Origin: Rhodobacteraceae bacterium UBA2553
GTDB taxonomy: Bacteria > Pseudomonadota > Alphaproteobacteria > Rhodobacterales > Rhodobacteraceae
Assembly: GCA_002340515.1 (NCBI GenBank)
Contig: DDMF01000086.1
Coordinates: 29,438-36,009, forward strand
Reading direction: 5' to 3'
DNA: 6,572 bases
Shown here: positions 5,769-6,572 of the stretch, piece after piece
Position numbering within the stretch: the first letter of the stretch is position 1
Layout of the letters: the number at the start of each line of letters is the position of its first letter
Made by a program: the position numbers and the translations under genes
The notes under the pieces: model-generated
The model's database searches: none
The model's input: only the letters and a program-made list of their open reading frames with translations
What the model was told of the DNA's origin: nothing

Positions 5769-6572
5769 TGCCCTGCCCCCCCGGTTCCGGGAAGCCCATA
5801 GCTGGGAGCAAAGCCGCCGTCCATGCTGGGATCAGGCAGACCTTCGACACCTGACGGCAAATAGCCCCCTGGTGCCACGAGGTTATCCGTGCCCGGTCCG
5901 GGCAGACGGTCTGGCAGGTCAATCAGCTCATCCACAAGGGGATTGCGATCCTCCCAACCGAGTTTGTAATGCTCTGCGGCTTTTGCTTGTGCCACACGAA
6001 CCGGCAGCACTTTGATGGCGCTTTCAAACGGCAGCACACAGGATTTTTCGCATTTGCCACAACCGGTGCAATGATCGGAATGCACAACGGGCATGAAGAT
6101 GGCGTGGTGGCCCGAGCGTTCATTATGGCGGCGTTCCAAGGTGATCGCTTTATCAATCACCGGGCAGACGCGGTAACAGACATCACAGCGCAGACCGAGG
6201 GCATTCAAGCAATGCTCTTCATCAATCAACACGGCAAGGCCCATGTCGGCGTCATCAATATTTGTCAGACCGTGATCAAGCGCGCCTGTTGGGCAGGCTT
6301 TGACACAGGGAATGTCGTCACACATCTCGCACGGAATGTTGCGGGCGGTGAAAAACGGTGTGCCAGTGGCAGGGCCTTCAAGGCCCAATTCCGCCAGCAC
6401 AAGCGTGTCATAAGGGCAATCCCGGACGCATAGACCACAGCGGATGCAGGCGGCGAGAAAGTCCTCTTCCGGCAAGGCTCCGGGGGGGCGGATCGCCTGA
6501 ACAGGCAGCGCGCGCGCGTCTGTTGCGAGTTTGGTGATGGCCATGCCCGCCACCGCACAAGCCCCTGCCGCC
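5765..6572 (-). CDS. napG: NapG, periplasmic ferredoxin-type protein (N-terminus outside window)
   Basis: A polyferredoxin that works with NapH in quinol oxidation for NapAB. The frame stays open to the window edge, and 268 residues are visible. The first ones, AAGACAVAGMAITKLATDARA, look like the hydrophobic and cleavage regions of a Tat signal whose twin arginines lie outside, so a GTG start at 6553 is not credible. Four [4Fe-4S] sites are visible: CIRCGLCVRDCP, CEMCDDIPCVKACP, RCDVCYRVCP (with an earlier Cys in EEHCLNALG) and CTGCGKCEKSCV. The PPGALPEEDF lead-in to the first cluster is typical of NapG. The last 42 residues or so form a Gly/Pro-rich, probably disordered tail. The stop overlaps the napH start by four bases. 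napA is expected further upstream. Confidence 0.96.
   Translation of the reverse strand, partial: AAGACAVAGMAITKLATDARALPVQAIRPPGALPEEDFLAACIRCGLCVRDCPYDTLVLAELGLEGPATGTPFFTARNIPCEMCDDIPCVKACPTGALDHGLTNIDDADMGLAVLIDEEHCLNALGLRCDVCYRVCPVIDKAITLERRHNERSGHHAIFMPVVHSDHCTGCGKCEKSCVLPFESAIKVLPVRVAQAKAAEHYKLGWEDRNPLVDELIDLPDRLPGPGTDNLVAPGGYLPSGVEGLPDPSMDGGFAPSYGLPGTGGAGQ

Noticed and set aside
6551..6553. GTG start for NapG inside the window
   Set aside because: The frame stays open to the edge, and the residues before it continue a signal-peptide-like hydrophobic stretch, so the real start with the twin-arginine motif must lie outside.
1..6572. Mobile element, CRISPR, toxin-antitoxin or phage remnants
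   Set aside because: No transposase or integrase frames, direct repeat arrays, target duplications or tRNA-adjacent attachment duplicates were seen, and composition is even across the window.

Overview
The window looks like chromosomal DNA from an alphaproteobacterium, most likely a Rhodobacterales (Roseobacter-group) species. This is inferred from the moderately high GC, the style of the encoded proteins, a hisF-hisE pair beside a CoA-binding protein gene, and a nap cluster that carries napGH as well as napBC. No species can be named from the sequence alone.

Layout. On the plus strand, positions 1-640 hold the 3' end of hisF and a complete hisE, the tail of a histidine operon that begins outside the window. 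They converge on a minus-strand block made of a small CoA-binding (YccU-like) protein gene, a Tat-exported YHS-domain protein gene and rlmB, a SpoU-family 23S rRNA 2'-O-methyltransferase gene. A short palindromic intergenic element sits at the convergence point (647-702). A strong intrinsic terminator (1207-1239) closes the YHS transcript before the CoA-binding gene. A plus-strand tRNA-Tyr(GTA) lies divergent from rlmB at 2859-2942, with a plausible promoter upstream.

The right half (3053-6572) is all minus strand. It holds the end of a periplasmic nitrate reductase operon, read napG-napH-napB-napC, followed by an intrinsic terminator and then a DUF2478 gene. napG runs off the right edge, so its N-terminus and presumably napA and napD lie outside. 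NapC (tetraheme quinol dehydrogenase) and NapG/NapH (iron-sulfur quinol-oxidising pair) are both expected to feed electrons, via the diheme NapB, to the catalytic NapA in the periplasm. The cluster therefore encodes two quinol-to-NapAB routes.

No defence system, mobile element, CRISPR array or clearly new multigene system is visible. The points most worth a second look are the non-canonical core of the tRNA-Tyr, a string of hairpins after the YHS gene that may be a small RNA, the DUF2478 gene behind the nap terminator, and the convergent-gene palindromic element.
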